A stretch of 64,000 nt of DNA from Lysobacter arvi (GCA_031216755.1 JARUHG010000003.1:372001-436000); one strand, 5' to 3'. Numbered from the stretch's first letter, positions 48,398-57,376 are shown. Program-made: numbers and translations. The notes: generated from the sequence alone by a model not told the origin.

Positions 48398-49165
48398 TCA
48401 CAGCCGGTAGTGCTCCGGCCCGATCAGGTCCACGCCGCACTCCAGCCGTTCGAGCCAGTCGAGGAAGCGCTCCATTGCGTCCCCGCGCATCGGCAGACCG
48501 TGCTGCGGCACGATCATCGTTGGCGCGAGCTCCCGCACCATCCGCGCCCACAACCGCGTCGCGCGGTTGGACGCCATGTACCGCCGGTGGAAGCCCTCCA
48601 TCCGTGGCACGTGGGCCTCGAAGTCGTCGACGAACGCGTACGGCGTGCGGCTCGGAACCATCGAGGCGCCGACGTCGCCGGAGAACAGGATGCGGCTGAC
48701 GGGGTCGTAGAAGCTGAAGTTGCCCACCGAATGCAGGAAGTGCGCCGGCAGCGCGCGGACGAAGCTGTCGCCCATCGGAACGTGCCCGCCTTCGTCGGGC
48801 AGCAGGCGATAGCGGTCACTGCCCGCATTGCGCAGGTACCCGGGCACGACGTGTGGCACGAAGCGGCCCCACAGCTTCGAACAGACGACGGTCGTGTTGG
48901 TGTACAGCAGCCACTTGTCGACCGAGCCGATGATGTCCGGATCCTGGTGGGAACACAGCAGCCAGGTGACGTCGGTCGGCGCGACGAACTCCCCCATCGC
49001 CAGGATCAGCGGGTTGTACAGCAGCGCGCCGCCCGGATCGAGCAGCGCGCTCTTGTCCCCATGCTGGATGAGGAACTGGTTCGCCTGCACGCCGTCGTCG
49101 CCGCGCACCAGGTCGCTGAAGGCGATGCACCGGTGGCCGGGCTGCTCGAACAGGATCGTCGCCAT
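48398..49165 (-). CDS. Metallo-beta-lactamase-fold hydrolase (ODP/FprA-like, stand-alone)
   Basis: This 255-residue protein has the metallo-beta-lactamase fold with ligands that deviate from HxHxDH. LLCSHQDPDIIGSVDKW matches the ODP branch found in diiron flavoprotein oxidases. HFLHSVGNFSFYDPVSRILF, SGDVGASM and the final VPQHGLPM give the remaining His and Asp ligands. There is no flavodoxin domain, so electron transfer would need a partner. An oxygen- or NO-reduction or sensing role is possible but not shown. Confidence 0.8.
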   Translation of the reverse strand: MATILFEQPGHRCIAFSDLVRGDDGVQANQFLIQHGDKSALLDPGGALLYNPLILAMGEFVAPTDVTWLLCSHQDPDIIGSVDKWLLYTNTTVVCSKLWGRFVPHVVPGYLRNAGSDRYRLLPDEGGHVPMGDSFVRALPAHFLHSVGNFSFYDPVSRILFSGDVGASMVPSRTPYAFVDDFEAHVPRMEGFHRRYMASNRATRLWARMVRELAPTMIVPQHGLPMRGDAMERFLDWLERLECGVDLIGPEHYRL

Positions 49166-49339
49166 GGTCTACCCCTTTGCACAAGTGGGCGACTGTAGGA
49201 ACACCACCAGCTTGCGCGCTTGAGCCGGATCAAGCCGCCACGGACATCGCACCGCGGGCGCGGTCTGGTCGCACTCACGCCCAAGCGACGACAATGGCGG
49301 CACCGGGCGCCTCTTCCATCCCCGCGTCCGTGGAGTGCC

Positions 49340-50227
49340 ATGTCCCCCCGCGATCTCCTGTTGGTCCTCCTGGTCGTCGTGGCCTGGGCGGTGAACTTCC
49401 TGACCTCCGCGCTCGCGATGCGCGAAATACCGCCGTTCCTCTTCACCGCGCTGCGCTTCGCGCTCCTCGCGCTGCCGCTGGTGTGGTGGGTGAAGCGGCC
49501 CGCGCCGGGGCAATGGCCGCGCCTGGCCGCGGTGTGCCTGTGCATCGGCGTGCTGCATTTCGGCTTGAGCTTCACCGCGCTGAAGCTCGCGGGCGACCTT
49601 TCCTCGCCGGCCATCGTCATGCAGAGCTACGTGCCGATGACGACGCTGCTGGCGTGGTGGTGGCTGGGCGAGCGCTTCGCGTGGCGCACGGGACTCGCGA
49701 TCGGGATCAGCTTTGCCGGCGTGCTGGTGCTCGGGCTCGACCCGACGGTGATGGACCATCCGATGTCGTTGCTGCTCATGCTGGTGTCGGCCGCGTTCCT
49801 CGCCGTGGGCACCGTTCTGATGAAGGGCCTGCGCGGGATGGACGTCTACAGCCAGCAGGGCTGGACCGCGGTCTTCAGCGTGCTGCCGCTGCTGGCGATC
49901 AGCGCGGTGCTGGAACCCGGCGCGATCGCGACCCTGCCGCAGTGGAGTGCGGTCGCCTGGGCGGGCGCGCTCTATGCCGCCTTCGTCTCCTCGCTGCTCG
50001 GCCACGGGCTGTACTACGTGCTGGTGCAGCGCTATCCGGTCGCCCGCGTGATGCCGTGGCTGCTGCTGGTGCCGGTGCTGGCGATGGGACTGGGCATCGC
50101 GTTCTGGGGCGACCGCCCGGGCCCGCGGCTGCTGATCGGCGGCGCGATGGTGCTCGGCGGCGTGCTGCTGATCGCGCTGCGCGCGCTGAGCCGCCAGCGA
50201 CCGGCGCCGCCGGCCGAGGAGATCTAG
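49340..50227 (+). CDS. EamA/DMT-family transporter (ten-helix)
   Basis: This 295-residue inner-membrane protein contains two EamA repeats (VVVAWAVNFLTSALAMREIP, then LVSAAFLAVGTVLMKGLRG) with about ten helices. FTALRFALLALPLVWW and QSYVPMTTLLAWWWLGERF are repeat hallmarks. The family exports amino acids and other metabolites; the substrate is unknown. The ATG at MSPRDLLLVLL is chosen because the upstream extension is basic and unconserved. Its stop directly abuts the convergent SDR gene. Confidence 0.88.
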   Translation: MSPRDLLLVLLVVVAWAVNFLTSALAMREIPPFLFTALRFALLALPLVWWVKRPAPGQWPRLAAVCLCIGVLHFGLSFTALKLAGDLSSPAIVMQSYVPMTTLLAWWWLGERFAWRTGLAIGISFAGVLVLGLDPTVMDHPMSLLLMLVSAAFLAVGTVLMKGLRGMDVYSQQGWTAVFSVLPLLAISAVLEPGAIATLPQWSAVAWAGALYAAFVSSLLGHGLYYVLVQRYPVARVMPWLLLVPVLAMGLGIAFWGDRPGPRLLIGGAMVLGGVLLIALRALSRQRPAPPAEEI

Positions 50228-51103
50228 TCAGCCCTCTTCGCTGCCCCGCGGTTGGAACATCTGCGCGCGCGGTCGGAACGCCCGCGGTGCGTAGCCGAAA
50301 TCGCGATGCGCGGGCCCCATGTCGAACGTGAGATCGCTGCGCATGCGGCGCACGGCGGCCTCGCCCAGCCCGGTCGCGCGGCCCGTGAGCTGGGCCACGA
50401 ACAGCGCCGCGTTGAACACCGGCGACGGCAGTTCGATCAGCTTCGGCGGGGGCGTCAGGCACGCGAGCACGCGCGCCACCATCTCGCGATAGGTCAGCGT
50501 TTCGCCGCCAGGCAGCGCGTAGGTCTGCCCCGACGTCGCGGGCGTGTTGGCGCAGGCGAAGGCGGCGGCGGCGAGATCGTCGGCATGCACCGGCTGACGC
50601 AGGCCGTTCGCGCCGCGCGGCAGCGGGAACCGTCCCCAGCGGCTGGCGAGGTCCGCGATGCGCGTGAGCGTCGCGTCGCGCCCGGCGCCATAGATCAGCG
50701 TGGGCCGCAGCAGCGTCGCGCTCGCGCCGCGTTCGGCCGTCGCGGCGAACACCGTCTCCTCGCCCTCGCGCAGGCGTCGCGCGACGTCGCGCTCGGCGGC
50801 ATCGGCCGAACCGCGCTTCACCTCCACGCTGGTCGAACCGAACGCGATCACGCGCGGGCATTCGATCCGCGAGGTCGCATACCAGTTGGCGAAGCCGTCG
50901 AGCGGACCGCAGCTGAAGATCGCATCGGCCCGCGTCGGCAGGCCGCGCGCCGTGGGAAGTTCGCCGCGGCGCCATTCCAGGCCGGGCTCGTCCGACTGCT
51001 CGGAACGCGACAACGCGGTGACGCGCCAGCCGTCGCTGCGCAGCAGTCCTAGCAGGGGAAAACCGATCTGTCCGGTCGCGCCGAACACCAGGGCGTGGCG
51101 CAT
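50228..51103 (-). CDS. NAD(P)-binding SDR/epimerase-family protein
   Basis: This 291-residue atypical SDR has the Rossmann motif VFGATGQIGFPLLGLLRSDG and AIFSCGPLDGFANW. The catalytic tyrosine region is degraded: VIAFGSTSVEVKRG replaces the usual YxxxK. The later part, QPVHADDLAAAAFACANTPA and QTYALPGGETLTYREMV, matches NmrA/complex I subunit-like and UDP-sugar-epimerase relatives. The substrate is unknown, and it may be a redox-sensing or non-catalytic protein. Confidence 0.75.
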   Translation of the reverse strand: MRHALVFGATGQIGFPLLGLLRSDGWRVTALSRSEQSDEPGLEWRRGELPTARGLPTRADAIFSCGPLDGFANWYATSRIECPRVIAFGSTSVEVKRGSADAAERDVARRLREGEETVFAATAERGASATLLRPTLIYGAGRDATLTRIADLASRWGRFPLPRGANGLRQPVHADDLAAAAFACANTPATSGQTYALPGGETLTYREMVARVLACLTPPPKLIELPSPVFNAALFVAQLTGRATGLGEAAVRRMRSDLTFDMGPAHRDFGYAPRAFRPRAQMFQPRGSEEG

Positions 51104-51165
51104 CGGTCAGCTCGCACGCGTACGCGGAGCGAGCGAGGCCGACGACCGGCGGCCCACCAATGACA

Positions 51166-51195
51166 CATTGGGCAAACAGTAATAGCGCATTGGGC
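51166..51195. repeat. Direct repeat CATTGGGC x2 upstream of the SDR gene
   Basis: Two copies of CATTGGGC start 22 bases apart (51166 and 51188), about two helical turns, in an AT-richer patch 63-92 bases before the SDR start. This is the layout of a tandem operator, but no regulator is known. Confidence 0.35.
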
Positions 51196-51359
51196 GAGTA
51201 TATCGACCAGTGCGACATATTCGCCTTTACGCAAAGCCATCTTTTTGCTTAACGCTCGGATCATCGCAACCCAGGCGTGCATCGACGAACGCCGTTTCGG
51301 CGCCAAGCCGCCGGCCACCGGCTGCGCTTGACCGCTGAGGAGGGTTGCCCGGTCCAGCC

Positions 51360-52589
51360 TCAGTTCTTGTGACTCGAAGGCAGCGTCGCCCTCAACCATC
51401 CCCAACCCACCACCGCCGACAGCACCGACGCCAGCAGGACGCCCAGCACCGCCGAGCCGTACGCCTCGGTGTCGTGATAGGCGAGCGATGCGATGAACAG
51501 GCTCATCGTGAACCCGATGCCGCACATCAGCCCGAGCCCGACCATCGCACGCAGGCCCATCCCCTCGGGGAAACGCGCCCAACCCAGGGCGCGCATCAGC
51601 ATCGCCGCGCCGACGATACCGACCGGCTTGCCGATCACCAGGCCGAGCACGACGCCCATCGGCAATGGTGCGAGCAGATGCTCCAGGCGCATCCCGTCGA
51701 GCACGCGACCGGCATTGGCGAAGGCGAACATCGGCAGGATGGCGTAGGCGACCCACGGATGCAGCGCGTGTTCGAGCTGTTCGAGCGGCGAATGCGGGTG
51801 CGAGTCGAGCGCCTCGTTGGCATGCCGGCCGTGCGGGATCATCAGGCCGGTCACCACGCCGGCAAGGGTCGCGTGCACGCCGGATTTGAGCACGCACACC
51901 CACAGCACCACGCCGAGCACGAGGTAGGGCCCCAGCCGCATCACGCCGCGCCGGTTGAGCAGCCACATGCCGGCGATGGCCCCCGCCGCCCACACCAGCG
52001 CGGTAACCGACAGGCCGTGCGAATAGAAGAACGCGATGATCAGGATCGCGATGAGGTCGTCCACCACCGCGATCGTCGACAGCAGCAGCTTCATGCCCGT
52101 CGGCACGCGCGAGCCCAGCAGCGCGAGCACGCCCAGGGCGAAGGCGATGTCGGTCGCCGTCGGCACCGCCCAGCCGCGCATCGCCTGCGCATCGTGGTGG
52201 TTGAGCGCCACGAACAGGCTTGCAGGCACCACGACGCCCGCCGCCGCGCACACCATCGGCAGCACGAGCTGCGATCGGCTGGCGAGCTGGCCGGTGAGCG
52301 CCTCGCGCTTGATCTCGAGCGCGACGAGCAGGAAGAACACCGCCATCAGCCCGTCGTTGATCCACAGCAGCAGCGGCTTGGCGATATCGAGCGCGCCCAC
52401 GCGCACCTGCACCGGCAGCTCGCGGAAGCCTTCGTAGTACGACACCAGCGGCGAGTTCGCCGCGACCATCGCCAGCAACGCGGCGGCGATCAGCACGATG
52501 CCGCCGGCGGCTTCGAGGCGGAAGAATTCGGCCAGGCCCCGCAGCGCTCGCGGCGAGGGCGGGGTCGTCTCGTGTCGGGAGTGCGTCAT
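51360..52589 (-). CDS. nhaA: Na+/H+ antiporter NhaA
   Basis: This 409-residue inner-membrane antiporter exchanges Na+ for H+. The segments LRGLAEFFRLEAAGGIVLIA, WINDGLMAVFFLLVALEIKR, MRGWAVPTATDIAFALGVLA and LLSTIAVVDDLIAILIIAFF hold the transport aspartates (ATD and VDD). GLMCGIGFTMSLFIASLAY is near the C-terminus. About 12 helices are expected. It lies 54 bases downstream of the calcium/sodium antiporter gene start region in the same direction. Confidence 0.96.
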   Translation of the reverse strand: MTHSRHETTPPSPRALRGLAEFFRLEAAGGIVLIAAALLAMVAANSPLVSYYEGFRELPVQVRVGALDIAKPLLLWINDGLMAVFFLLVALEIKREALTGQLASRSQLVLPMVCAAAGVVVPASLFVALNHHDAQAMRGWAVPTATDIAFALGVLALLGSRVPTGMKLLLSTIAVVDDLIAILIIAFFYSHGLSVTALVWAAGAIAGMWLLNRRGVMRLGPYLVLGVVLWVCVLKSGVHATLAGVVTGLMIPHGRHANEALDSHPHSPLEQLEHALHPWVAYAILPMFAFANAGRVLDGMRLEHLLAPLPMGVVLGLVIGKPVGIVGAAMLMRALGWARFPEGMGLRAMVGLGLMCGIGFTMSLFIASLAYHDTEAYGSAVLGVLLASVLSAVVGWGWLRATLPSSHKN

Positions 52590-52643
52590 CGCCGAAGTAT
52601 ATCGGTCGATGCGGCGTGCACCGGCCGCGCTCGCCGCATGAGC

Positions 52644-53597
52644 CTAGTGCATCGTGAGCAGCTCGAACGCGACCCAGGCCAGGAACGCGATCACCAGCCC
52701 CGCGCCTTCGCCCTTGCTGATGTGCAGATCGCCGCGCAGCATCGGATAGAGCATCAACCCGAACACGCAGGCCGCGGGCAACTCGAACATCACGAACGAC
52801 GCCGGGAACGCGACGGAACCGCCGATCGCGGCCATGCCGCCGATCACCACCAGCAGGTTGAACAGGCTCGAACCGATGACGTGGCCGACCACGATGTCGC
52901 CATGGCCCTTGCGCGCGGCCGAGATCGCCGCGGCCATCTCCGGCAGGGCCGTGCCGATGGCGACCGGGATCAGGCCGGTGAGCAGCGGCGCCATGCCGAT
53001 GCCCTCGCCGATCGTCGGTGCACTGCGCACGATCATGCGCGAACCGAAGTACAGCAGCGCCGCGGCGACGGCGAAACGGAGGAGGTTGACCCACAGATCC
53101 GTGCTGGTGCGGGCAAACGCGGCGATGGCGTCCTGCAGTTCGGGCGATTCGCGGCGCGTGCGGAGGGCGGCGAAGGTCACCACCGCGACGAACGCGACCA
53201 GCAGGACGATGCCCTCCACGCGCGTCAGGGTGCCATCGGCGCCGAGCAGCATGGCGAGCAGCGTACCCACCAGCAAAGTCAGCAACAGCGGCGACAGCGC
53301 GCGCCAACGCACCGTCAACGGCGCTACCAGCGCCGCCGCGCCGAGCGTCAGGCCGACGTTGGCGACGTTGCTGCCGACCGCATTCCCCAGCGCGAGCGCC
53401 GGCTGGTCGCGCGCTACGGCCTGCCAGTTGACGGCGAGCTCCGGCAGCGACGTGCCGAATGCCACCAGCACCAGGCCCGCAACGAAGGGCGACGCGCCCA
53501 GCCGCTGCGTGAGGCCCGACGCGCCCTTCACGATCGAGTCGCCACCCAGTGCAAGCAGCACCAGCCCCAGGACGAACCAGCCTATGGCCTCGAGCAT
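52644..53597 (-). CDS. Calcium/sodium antiporter (CaCA family, YrbG-like)
   Basis: This 317-residue membrane protein has two inverted alpha repeats. Repeat 1 is ASPFVAGLVLVAFGTSLPEL and repeat 2 is GLIPVAIGTALPEMAAAISA, each with the GTxLPE motif that forms the ion site. YrbG-type proteins exchange Ca2+ for Na+. The ATG is chosen over an in-frame GTG five codons earlier because GGAGG lies nine bases upstream of the ATG. It precedes nhaA by 54 bases, so the two may share a transcript. Confidence 0.92.
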   Translation of the reverse strand: MLEAIGWFVLGLVLLALGGDSIVKGASGLTQRLGASPFVAGLVLVAFGTSLPELAVNWQAVARDQPALALGNAVGSNVANVGLTLGAAALVAPLTVRWRALSPLLLTLLVGTLLAMLLGADGTLTRVEGIVLLVAFVAVVTFAALRTRRESPELQDAIAAFARTSTDLWVNLLRFAVAAALLYFGSRMIVRSAPTIGEGIGMAPLLTGLIPVAIGTALPEMAAAISAARKGHGDIVVGHVIGSSLFNLLVVIGGMAAIGGSVAFPASFVMFELPAACVFGLMLYPMLRGDLHISKGEGAGLVIAFLAWVAFELLTMH

Positions 53598-53667
53598 CGT
53601 GTCCCCCTCCACGTTCTCATTCCTGGATTCTATGCCCGAGACGACGCACGGCGTACAGAACGCCGTC

Positions 53668-54300
53668 TCAGGAACAGCCTTCCACGTAATCGACCTGCGG
53701 CGGTTCGCCGATGCGCCACGCGGTCACGCGGCCGGTCGCATCGGTCTCGAACAGCACCACGCCGGAGCCGCCGCCGGGATTCGGGACGCGCAGGTAATGG
53801 CCGCCCTCGACGTATTTGTGGTTCTGCACCTGCACGTGGCCCGCATACAGCCGCTGTATATCCTGCGTCGTCATGCCCACGCGTCCGCCGCCGGGCGCTT
53901 CGATGTCCGGCGCGTCCACGTCGATGCGGACGAAGCGCGCATCCTCGAACATGAAACCGATTCGGTAGCCGTGCTGCGAGCGTGGCTGCGGCAGCAGGTA
54001 ATAGCAGCCGGCCGGCGTGTCGGGTTTCGGGCCGTCGAGCGCCTTGCCCCACGCCATGCGGACCTGTTCCTCGTCGGCACCGAACGGTGCCGGACCGAAG
54101 CCGGCATAACCGATCGCGCCCGGCGCGGGCATCGCGCCCGTGGCGATCGGGTTGGAAGCGGGAGCCGGTGTGGACGCAGCGGCGGCGGGCGCCGCTTCTG
54201 TCGGAGCTGGCGCTTGCGCCGCGGGCGGGGGCTGCGACGATCCACGTTCGCCACAGGACGACAGCGCCAGCATCAGCACCGCCGCGATCGCGATCCTCAT
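53668..54300 (-). CDS. Hypothetical lipoprotein
   Basis: The signal peptide of this 210-residue protein ends in a lipobox (LMLALSSCGERG), with Cys16 as the lipid site. A low-complexity Pro/Ala linker of about 40 residues follows. The folded part begins at GAIGYAGFGPAPFGADEEQV and includes GCYYLLPQPRSQHGYRIGFM, then TTQDIQRLYAGHVQVQNHKY and VLFETDATGRVTAWRIG. It lacks Asp at position +2, so outer-membrane sorting is expected. I recognise no family with confidence. Confidence 0.75.
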   Translation of the reverse strand: MRIAIAAVLMLALSSCGERGSSQPPPAAQAPAPTEAAPAAAASTPAPASNPIATGAMPAPGAIGYAGFGPAPFGADEEQVRMAWGKALDGPKPDTPAGCYYLLPQPRSQHGYRIGFMFEDARFVRIDVDAPDIEAPGGGRVGMTTQDIQRLYAGHVQVQNHKYVEGGHYLRVPNPGGGSGVVLFETDATGRVTAWRIGEPPQVDYVEGCS

Positions 54301-54378
54301 CGCACAAGCTCCCGCACGAACGACTGGCCGGCAGCCTACTCCGAAACGACGTCAACGGCGTGCAAACGCACGCGAACC

Positions 54379-55683
54379 TCAGCGGCCGGCATCGAAGTGC
54401 TTCTGCAATCCCGCCCAGCAGGCCTGGTAATCGCGCTGGCGATGTGCGGCGTCCAGCGCCTGCTTCGTCGGGCGGATCACGGCGCGCGTTTCGAACATGA
54501 AGGCCATGGTGTCCCGGATGACGTCCGGCTTCGACAGATCGGCCGCACTCGCCTTCTCGAACGTCGCCGCATCCGGGCCATGGCCCGTCATCGAGTTGTG
54601 CAGCGATGCGCCACCGGGCACGAACCCTTCGGCCTTCGCATCGTAGGCACCGTGCACCAGGCCCATGAACTCGCTGGCGATGTTGCGGTGGAACCACGGC
54701 GGACGGAAGGTGTCCTGCGCGACGAGCCATCGCGGCGGGAAGATCACGAAGTCCATGTTGCTCGTGCCCGCCGTGTCGCTCGGCGAATGCAGCACGAGGA
54801 AGATCGACGGGTCGGGATGGTCGTAGGAGATCGAACCGATCGTGTTGAACAGGCGCAGGTCGTATTTGTACGGCGCGTAGTTGCCGTGCCATGCGACCAC
54901 GTCGATCGGCGAATGGCCGATGTCGGCGCGCCACAGGTGCCCCTGGAACTTCGCGACGAGTTCGAAGTCGCCCTCGACGTCCTCGTAGGCGGCGTTCGGC
55001 GCGAGGAAATCGCGCGGATTGGCCAGGCCGTTGCTGCCGATCGGGCCCAGGTCCGGCAGCCGCAGCATCGCACCGAAGTTCTCGCACACGTAGCCGCGCG
55101 CTTCGCCGTCGGGCAGCGTCACCGCGAAGCGGATGCCGCGCGGGATCACCGCGATCTCCTGCGGCTCGACATCGAGCACGCCCAGTTCGGTTTCGATGTG
55201 CAGCCGGCCCTGCTGCGGCACGATCAGCAACTCGCCGTCGGCGTCGTAGAACCAGCGGCCGCGCATGTCGCGGTTGGCGGCGTACACGTGGATGCCCACG
55301 CCGTTCTGCGACGCGGGGGACCCATTGCCGGCCATGGTGAACAGACCGTCGACGAAATCCACGCCTTCGGCCGGCATCGGCAACGGGCTCCAGCGCAGCT
55401 GGTCCGGCGAGATCGGCGCGTCGTCGAATTCGTTGTGGAAGCGCGATGCGCCCGCGCACGCCGCGAACGCGCCGTGCATCGCCGCGGGACGGATGCGGTA
55501 CAGCCAGCTGCGACGGTTCGCGTGGCGCGGCGCGGTGAACGCGGTGCCGGAGATCTGCTCGGCATACAGCCCGTGCGCGACACGCTGCGGCGAATTGCGC
55601 CCGACCGGCAACGCGCCGGTCACCGCCTCCGTCGCGAACTCGTTGCCGAAACCGGATTGATAGCCGTTGCTGGTGATGGTCAT
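54379..55683 (-). CDS. hmgA: Homogentisate 1,2-dioxygenase
   Basis: The mononuclear iron enzyme opens the homogentisate ring to maleylacetoacetate. Its 434 residues include [27 protein letters not shown]-like iron-ligand region ([20 protein letters not shown]), [15 protein letters not shown] with the second histidine pair, and [14 protein letters not shown]. The start lies inside the reading frame of the upstream DUF559 sequence. Products pass to MaiA and the hydrolase encoded 27 kb away. hpd is upstream on the same strand. Confidence 0.97.
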   Translation of the reverse strand: MTITSNGYQSGFGNEFATEAVTGALPVGRNSPQRVAHGLYAEQISGTAFTAPRHANRRSWLYRIRPAAMHGAFAACAGASRFHNEFDDAPISPDQLRWSPLPMPAEGVDFVDGLFTMAGNGSPASQNGVGIHVYAANRDMRGRWFYDADGELLIVPQQGRLHIETELGVLDVEPQEIAVIPRGIRFAVTLPDGEARGYVCENFGAMLRLPDLGPIGSNGLANPRDFLAPNAAYEDVEGDFELVAKFQGHLWRADIGHSPIDVVAWHGNYAPYKYDLRLFNTIGSISYDHPDPSIFLVLHSPSDTAGTSNMDFVIFPPRWLVAQDTFRPPWFHRNIASEFMGLVHGAYDAKAEGFVPGGASLHNSMTGHGPDAATFEKASAADLSKPDVIRDTMAFMFETRAVIRPTKQALDAAHRQRDYQACWAGLQKHFDAGR

Positions 55684-55684
55684 G

Positions 55685-56089
55685 ACGGATCCGCCTTTGC
55701 TTTGAGCCCCTCTCCCCCGGGAGAGGGGTTGGGGTGAGGGCCGGGGCGTCCGGATGGTTCCAGATCGCCTCGAGCACCGCGTCCAACTGCTGAAGAACTT
55801 CGTTGCTGCCGGACCGGAGGATCGCAATTCCCCTTGCACGCAGGAAGATGGTGCGAGTCGCATCCGATCCGACCGCGTGCTGCGAACCATCGATCTCGAT
55901 GGCCAGGCGCGCACGTTCGCAATAGAAATCGAGAACGTAAGGCGGCACGGGATGTTGTCGGCGAAACTTGAAACCGCCAAGTTGGCTTGCACGCAGCCGC
56001 CGCCACAAGGCGCGCTCCGAATCGGTCATGCGATCTCGAAGACCCCGCGCATTGGACCGGGCGTCAGTCGGCAGCGGTGGTTTCGGCAT
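55685..56089 (-). CDS. DUF559 (Vsr-like endonuclease fold) protein with no own stop before hmgA
   Basis: The first 112 residues are a full DUF559 domain: [51 protein letters not shown] with catalytic acidic residues, and [20 protein letters not shown]. The family has the Vsr/PD-(D/E)xK-like fold; its function is not established. After the domain the frame reads through a palindromic repeat ([12 protein letters not shown]) and overlaps the hmgA start without meeting a stop for over 2 kb. The feature end given here is therefore nominal. Inverted repeats flank the gene on both sides. Confidence 0.65.
55707..55740 (-). repeat. Palindromic repeat, left copy flanking DUF559 gene
   Basis: On the minus strand it begins CCCTCACCCCAACCCCTCTC and ends in a CCCGGGGG/GAGAGGGG hairpin. 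It is inverted relative to the copy at 56104-56138. It lies 24 bases upstream of hmgA and is translated in the DUF559 frame as [11 protein letters not shown]. Confidence 0.85.
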
Positions 56090-56103
56090 TCCGGGCTTCC
56101 CTA

Positions 56104-56138
56104 CCCTCACCCCAACCCCTCTCCCGGAGGGAGAGGGG
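56104..56138 (+). repeat. Palindromic repeat, right copy flanking DUF559 gene
   Basis: It begins CCCTCACCCCAACCCCTCTC and ends in a CTCCCGGAGGGAG hairpin. It differs from the left copy at only a few loop bases. The pair encloses about 360 bases holding the DUF559 gene, with the tails pointing inward. It also lies 36 bases past the hpd stop and may act as its terminator. Confidence 0.85.
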
Positions 56139-56173
56139 CCAAACCCCGCGGCAGCAGGGCATGTCGGTCGCGC

Positions 56174-57268
56174 TTACAACACCCCGCGCCGCATCTGGTC
56201 GCGCTCGATGCTCTCGAACAGCGCCTGGAAGTTGCCTTCGCCGAAGCCCTCGTTGCCCTTGCGCTGGATGATCTCGAAGAAGATCGGGCCGATCGCGTTC
56301 TGGGTGAAGATCTGCAGCAGCTTGCGCTGGTGCGTCTCGCGGTCGGCGTCGATCAGGATCTTGTTCTTCTGCAGGCGCGCGACGTCCTCGTTGTGGCCGG
56401 GCACGCGCTGGTCGATCACCTCGAAGTACGTGTCCGGCGTGTCGAGGAACTCGATGCCCGCATCGCGCATCGCCTCGACGGTGTCGTAGATGTTGTCGGT
56501 GAAACAGGCGATGTGCTGGATGCCCTCGCCGTTGTACGCGTCCAGGTATTCGTTGATCTGCGACTTGGGGTCGTTGGATTCGTTCAACGGGATGCGCACG
56601 ATGCCGTCCGGCGCGGTCATCGCCTTCGACACCAGCCCGGTCTTGGCGCCCTTGATGTCGAAGTAGCGGATCTCGCGGAAGTTGAACAGCCGCTCGTAGT
56701 AGTCCGACCACTTCTGCATGTTGCCGAAGTAGAGGTTGTGCGTGAGGTGGTCGATGAAGGTCAGGCCGAACCCCTTCGGGTTCGCCTCGGCGCCCTGCAC
56801 CGGCAGGTAGTCGCCGTCGTAGATCGACCCGGCGCTGCCGTAGCGGTCGACGAGGTACAGCATGCAGTCGCCGATGCCCTTCACCACCGGCGCGGCGACG
56901 GCGCGCGTCTCGGCCTTGTCGGTGATGGCCTCGCCGCCGTTGCCGACGACGGTGTCGAACACCTTCGACGCGGGCTCCTTGAAGCGGATCGCGAATCCGC
57001 AGGCGCACGGCCCGTGCTTGGCGGCGAAATCGGCCGCGAAGCTGTCGGGTTCCTCGTTGACCAGGAAGTTCACATCGCCCTGGCGGTAGACGGTGATCGC
57101 GCGGGTCTTGTGGCGCAGCACGGCGCTGAAGCCGAGCTTGCGGAAGTAATCGTGCAGGGCCTCGCCCTGGCCGGCCGGAGCGGCGAATTCGACGAACTCG
57201 AAGCCGTCGATGCCGAGCGGGTTCTCGAACGTGGTGACCTGCATGCCGAGGTTGGGCTGCGCATTCAT
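56174..57268 (-). CDS. hpd: 4-hydroxyphenylpyruvate dioxygenase
   Basis: The Fe(II) enzyme makes homogentisate from 4-hydroxyphenylpyruvate. Its 364 residues begin MNAQPNLGMQVTTFENPLGI. Iron ligands lie in FGLTFIDHLTHNLYFG, GEGIQHIACFTDNIYDTV, and IFFEIIQRKGNEGFGEGNF, in the C-terminal vicinal-oxygen-chelate domain. It precedes DUF559 and hmgA on the same strand. A perfect 14-bp palindrome in the divergent gap with the MarR-family gene is the likely control site. Confidence 0.97.
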   Translation of the reverse strand: MNAQPNLGMQVTTFENPLGIDGFEFVEFAAPAGQGEALHDYFRKLGFSAVLRHKTRAITVYRQGDVNFLVNEEPDSFAADFAAKHGPCACGFAIRFKEPASKVFDTVVGNGGEAITDKAETRAVAAPVVKGIGDCMLYLVDRYGSAGSIYDGDYLPVQGAEANPKGFGLTFIDHLTHNLYFGNMQKWSDYYERLFNFREIRYFDIKGAKTGLVSKAMTAPDGIVRIPLNESNDPKSQINEYLDAYNGEGIQHIACFTDNIYDTVEAMRDAGIEFLDTPDTYFEVIDQRVPGHNEDVARLQKNKILIDADRETHQRKLLQIFTQNAIGPIFFEIIQRKGNEGFGEGNFQALFESIERDQMRRGVL

Positions 57269-57340
57269 GGCATTGTTCTCAGATAGCGGCCCGGCTGTGG
57301 GACGGACTTCCGGCCAGGCCATTCGGAAACGACCGTTATA

Positions 57341-57354
57341 GTTTCACCTGAAAC
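57341..57354. promoter_or_regulatory. Palindromic operator between hpd and the MarR-family gene
   Basis: GTTTCACCTGAAAC is a perfect inverted repeat (GTTTCA/TGAAAC, two-base spacer) in the 108-base divergent gap. It is 23 bases before the MarR-family start and 73 bases before hpd. This is the size and placement of MarR-type sites. Binding is inferred. Confidence 0.6.
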
Positions 57355-57376
57355 CATAATCAAGGCACATCGCATC

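Noticed and set aside
51345-53954. Plus-strand open frame of about 870 codons opposite nhaA and the CaCA antiporter
   Set aside because: It is the antisense of two well-supported membrane protein genes and has no recognisable domain.
53630-55684. Continuation of the DUF559 frame for about 690 more codons through hmgA and the lipoprotein gene
   Set aside because: The frame is out of register with hmgA, whose product is fully conserved. The continuation is Arg-rich with no domain, so only the DUF559 part is treated as real.
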